A stretch of DNA of 22,298 bases, from the NCBI GenBank assembly GCA_003049485.1, contig PYST01000494.1, positions 1 through 22,298 on the forward strand, given 5' to 3'. Shown here one piece after another: positions 19,125-22,298 of this stretch. The position numbers and the translations under genes were made by a program. This stretch comes from Ophioceras dolichostomum. Taxonomy: Eukaryota > Ascomycota > Sordariomycetes > Magnaporthales > Ophioceraceae. The number at the start of each line of letters is the position of its first letter. The stretch's first letter is position 1. The notes beneath the pieces were generated by a model, which did no database searches, was not told the origin of the DNA, and was given only the letters and a program-made list of their open reading frames with translations.

Positions 19125-21026
19125 ATGGAGTGCGAGAAGCCTCCTCGTGGCGAGCTCAGAGGAGCTCTCGACCGGTAAGTGTATACTGGCTGGATCTCAG
19201 AAGGCAATTCTGATCAACTGACTGACTGATGCAAACCCTTCCACAACGCTAGGTTGGAGGCAGTCGTCGATGTGATCGAGGAGATCAGAAACATCTTCCG
19301 GGCCCCTTCCTTGTCGATCGGGGTCGTTCACCATGGCGACACCATCTTCTATCGAGGCTTCGGCTTTGCCAACCTCAAGACTGGCCTGGTCCCAGACGCC
19401 AACACCATCTACAGCATCGGTTCAGGGACCAAGGCCTTCACGGGCACGTCGTTCGGCCTCTTGGCTCAGGCCGGGAAGATCGATTTAGACGCTCCCGTCT
19501 CATCCAAAATGCCCGAGCTCAACACGGAGAAGAGCCCGGTGGTTGCCGAGAAGATGACGCCCCGCGACATGCTCTCCCACTGCGCCGGACTCGGCACAAT
19601 CCCCTTCCTCGTCATCGGGAGATACGGTGCTGTGTACGCCCAGAAACAGGACGTCGTCCAGATCTTCAACCATCTCCCACGGGTAGCCCCTTTCCGAACC
19701 GAGTGGATGTACAATAATTGGCTGTTCGCCCTTGCCGGTGTCCTCGTCGCCCGGGAAAGCGACGGCCTCGGCTACGGCCAATTTGTCCGGCGCAACATCC
19801 TCGACAAAATCGGCATGGCCCGCACCGGCACCAGCTCTCGCATCATCGACCACAACCACGCGGTGCCCTACCTCGTCTTCGACAAGAGACCCCCAAAGGC
19901 CATGGATCTTCCCGTCCTGGACGATGGCATTGCATTCGACGCTTCGGGTTGTATCCGATCATGTGTTTCCGACATGGTCCTTTGGACGAAGGCCCTGATG
20001 AAGGCCTGGCGCATGCAACAATCAGGCCATCTCCCCCTCCCCCTCCCCAGCATCCCACCGCCCACTCGCCGCTTGGGTGATCGTCGCTCGGGTGCTCGTC
20101 GCTTTTGGCGCTCTCTTGTCTCGCCTGTAACTTGCTGTTTGCCAACATCCCGCTCTCGGTCCAAGCGCTCCAGCCCATCGGCCCAACAGCATGCCATCAT
20201 TGACCTCCTGTCGGCCATGGCTATCGCCCAGCAGCCTCACTTTCCTATTGCCGCCGCCGAGGACAGGATGCAACAGTACTGTCTTGGTCTCTTTGATCTC
20301 CGCATGCCTACGTCTGAGATGAACCTCGTCACCAACGGCGACGTGAACGATAGAGACTACGTCATCGGGAAAGACTCGCCCCCTAAAGTTGTTGTAGGCC
20401 ATACTGGCGAATACGGTGGATTCCTCTCCGCGTACTGGACCTTCCCAGAAACCGACTCCTCCATCGTGGTCCTGTGCAACTCCTTCCAGCTAAACGGTGA
20501 CCCCACCAACATCATAGCACAGCTCCTCGCCCAAGCGCTCTTTGACCTAAGGCCCCAGGAAAACTTTATCAACATCGCTAGCAAGGTTGTGCAACATGCC
20601 AGGGCAAGATGGGACATCGTGTTGGAGAACTGGCTGTCCAATCGCATCCCCGGGTCTGAGCCAGCCGGCCTCGAGTCCTACACAGGCATCTACGTAAGCG
20701 AGACTTTAGCAATGATGATCGAGATTTCCCCAATCGAAGGCGTACAGCCCAACTCAAACAGCCCAGACAACTGCCCCTTGCGACTCCGCATCAAAGGCGA
20801 TGCCCAACAGGTGTTCGATCTCTACCACTATCACCACAACAGCTGGACATTCCTTCAACCTACTAGAGATGAGTGTATTGACAAGGGCTACTTCTGTTAC
20901 TTGTATTGCTGGGAGTCTTTCATTATTGACTTCAGTGGACTCCGTCAGGGCTTATTCAGCGAGCTTCGCTGGAGGCTCGACACAGACGAGCGTGTTTCCC
21001 CCCAAGTTTTCACGAGGTTTCACTAA
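19125..21026 (+). CDS. Beta-lactamase-family serine hydrolase (class C / PBP-like)
   Basis: Two exons, 19125-19174 and 19253-21026 (1,824 nt, 607 aa), with a 78-nt intron (donor GTAAGT, CTGAC branch, acceptor CGCTAG). Exon 1 encodes MECEKPPRGELRGALDR and joins LEAVVDVIEE in frame; without it the long frame has no ATG near its start. Family hallmarks are SxxK as SGTK (Ser74, Lys77; the nucleophile and general base), YxN as YNN (about 170-172) and HTG (about 400-402) in place of KTG. FYRGFGFANL and MTPRDMLSHCAGLG are also typical. No signal peptide is seen, so it is probably cytosolic. Members act as esterases, amidases or peptidases; the substrate is unknown. Residues about 273-328 are Arg/Ser/Pro-rich and unlike the rest of the domain. 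After the hydrolase domain the C-terminal 150 residues form a lipocalin-like beta-rich tail. Confidence 0.86.
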
Positions 21027-21359
21027 TGTACGGGCGCAGATTCGGTACTCAACGTACGCTTTGTTGCAAGAACACTAGTGTTGGATGTTTTTTTCTGGAG
21101 AAATGTTTTGGGCTTGGATTTCAGTGTAAGGACGGAATAAGACAGACTGTTACGCACGATCTTTCAACAAAGATGTAGCTATCAGATACCCCTTAAAATT
21201 GTACACCCACTGTCGTCACAGATTGGCTTAATGACCTAACATAGAGTCTCCCGTTCACTGCTCCATGAACAAGCACCCACCACACACCCTCCAATACTCA
21301 CTCCGCCAAGAATACGTAACAAAACCGATCCCCGGACTTGCCCAGCGCATTGTAGATTC
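21027..21359. other. Convergent 3' intergenic region
   Basis: 333 nt between the stop codons of the serine hydrolase (+) and the small membrane-anchored protein (-). It is AT-leaning, presumably carries both 3' UTRs, and contains no coding frame of note. Confidence 0.6.
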
Positions 21360-21854
21360 TCACTTGCGGATCCGGCCGTGATTGACGACGGGATAGGTGC
21401 CCATCATCTCTCCGGTAATAGGGTCAGGAGAGGGTGGGCCATCGCCATCGCCGTCAACGACTGTCCCAGCTGCGTGGTGAAGCTCGTTTCCCCAGCGCAA
21501 CCAAGGTTTATCACTCGGATCCTCCATATTGGGCTTCCAACCGACCCAAGGACGGCCCTCAGCCCCGGCCGACGCCATCTCGAGCTCGAGCCAGTGTTTC
21601 CACGGCTGAATCTTGGCTGGTGCGGCAGTTGCAAGGTAAGAGTTCGAGCGGAGCACTTCCTCGACGGGGGCTGCCATGACCTTGCCGGGAGTCGGGATCG
21701 TCCGTGATGGTTTGGCCAGGACGAGCATGCTACCGGGGCGACTCTGTGTTAGTGACAGGCGATCCCGAGCGATGGTAGATCCCCAACTGATCACGACTAC
21801 CTACCCAAGCCCAATCATCACTCCAAGAATAATGACGGCATACAAAGATAACAT
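21360..21854 (-). CDS. Small conserved-looking protein with N-terminal membrane anchor
   Basis: I do not recognise this family. Read as two exons, 21854-21805 and 21741-21360 (432 nt, 143 aa), with a 63-nt intron: donor GTAGGT, CTAAC branch, acceptor CACAGAG (second of two adjacent AGs, needed for frame). Exon 1 encodes MLSLYAVIILGVMIGLG, a hydrophobic segment that could be a signal anchor or single transmembrane helix. The remainder is soluble and Trp/Pro-rich: KIQPWKHWLELEMASAG, GRPWVGWKPN, DKPWLRWGNEL, an acidic DGDGDGPP turn, and PITGEMMGTYPVVNHGR near the end. Regularly spaced Trp and a short anchor suggest a small membrane-associated fungal protein, possibly mitochondrial, but this is a guess. 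An alternative ATG at 21794 in the intron would give 144 residues without the anchor. Confidence 0.6.
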
Positions 21855-22298
21855 GATTGGGCGCGCCGTGGCTGACTTCGCTACACTGACTGATTTCGAA
21901 GAGGAAGTACGACTGAGGCAGCACAAAGTAGTGATAGTGGAACAAAGGAGGTTGGCCAAATCTCAGGGTGGGCCGCTGATGATCCGCCTTCAAACCCCAT
22001 CGCACCGCCCTGCCGCCCGAGGCAGACTCCAATCACTTATGATTCCATTTCCTCCTAGCCATGGATAGCCCAGCAAAGCAATTCTGACTGTCCTTCGCTG
22101 CCTGCCACTTCGTTCACAATCCTTCTTGAGGCTCTGCTGTTGACCGATTACCATTTTCGGAGCCCTCATCAAACTCGGACACTAGCAACATGTGCACAAA
22201 GCTGATCGCCCTGCTGACATCCCTTTTATGCCCGCCTGCACCAATCACACCCAGCAACCAACAAGAGTAGCGTAGTGTTGGCCTAAGTTCTTCCAACC
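21855..22298. other. Window edge, no supported gene
   Basis: 444 nt upstream of the small minus-strand gene, expected to carry its promoter. The open frames (21676-22068 plus, 22114-22296 minus) have no motif. A gene starting just outside the window cannot be excluded. Confidence 0.4.

Noticed and set aside
18835..19221. 128-residue plus-strand frame between reductase and hydrolase
   Set aside because: It overlaps exon 1 and the intron of the hydrolase in another frame; the spliced MECEKPP exon explains this DNA better.
17664..21854. Secondary-metabolite gene cluster
   Set aside because: Only tailoring-type enzymes are present; there is no polyketide or peptide synthase, terpene cyclase, transporter or zinc-cluster regulator in the window.

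Overview
The window looks like nuclear DNA of a filamentous ascomycete (Pezizomycotina, probably Sordariomycetes-like; this is inferred). Genes lie on both strands, have short GT-AG introns (50-280 nt) with CTRAC-type branch sites, lack operon-style spacing, and have pyrimidine-rich leaders. The recognisable proteins are of fungal type. No rRNA, tRNA, CRISPR array or intact transposon was found.

Layout. 1-1330 (-) is a GNAT-fold acetyltransferase-like gene whose 3' end runs off the window. 2084-2781 (+) holds an unrecognised small gene with uncertain splicing. 3813-4260 (+) is a frame-broken relic of a secreted cyanovirin-N-like (CVNH) protein. 4706-6187 (+) is a four-exon DUF3140 / HVA1-TUDOR protein with a long acidic repeat linker. 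6958-10807 (-) is a four-exon importin-beta family karyopherin of the Kap123/importin-4 type, the best supported gene. 12452-16359 (-) is a multi-exon fungal NLR-like STAND protein with a helical N-terminal domain, an NB-ARC ATPase and C-terminal TPRs. 17664-18515 (-) is a single-exon aldo/keto reductase. 19125-21026 (+) is a two-exon beta-lactamase-family serine hydrolase, divergent from the reductase. 21360-21854 (-) is a small two-exon protein with a membrane-anchor-like N-terminus.

How they fit together. This is mostly a housekeeping segment (karyopherin, TUDOR protein, acetyltransferase) interrupted by accessory genes (NLR, reductase/hydrolase pair, CVNH relic). The most interesting element is the NLR. 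It has a cysteine-rich, basic N-terminal tip that could be lipid-modified, a complete P-loop, a Walker B-like strand and a GLPLA motif. It also has a probable stop-free intron and a 21-22-nt repeat inside another intron. The reductase and hydrolase share a promoter region of about 0.6 kb and may be co-regulated. Exon boundaries were placed by eye from splice consensus, reading frame and family resemblance, and need transcript confirmation.
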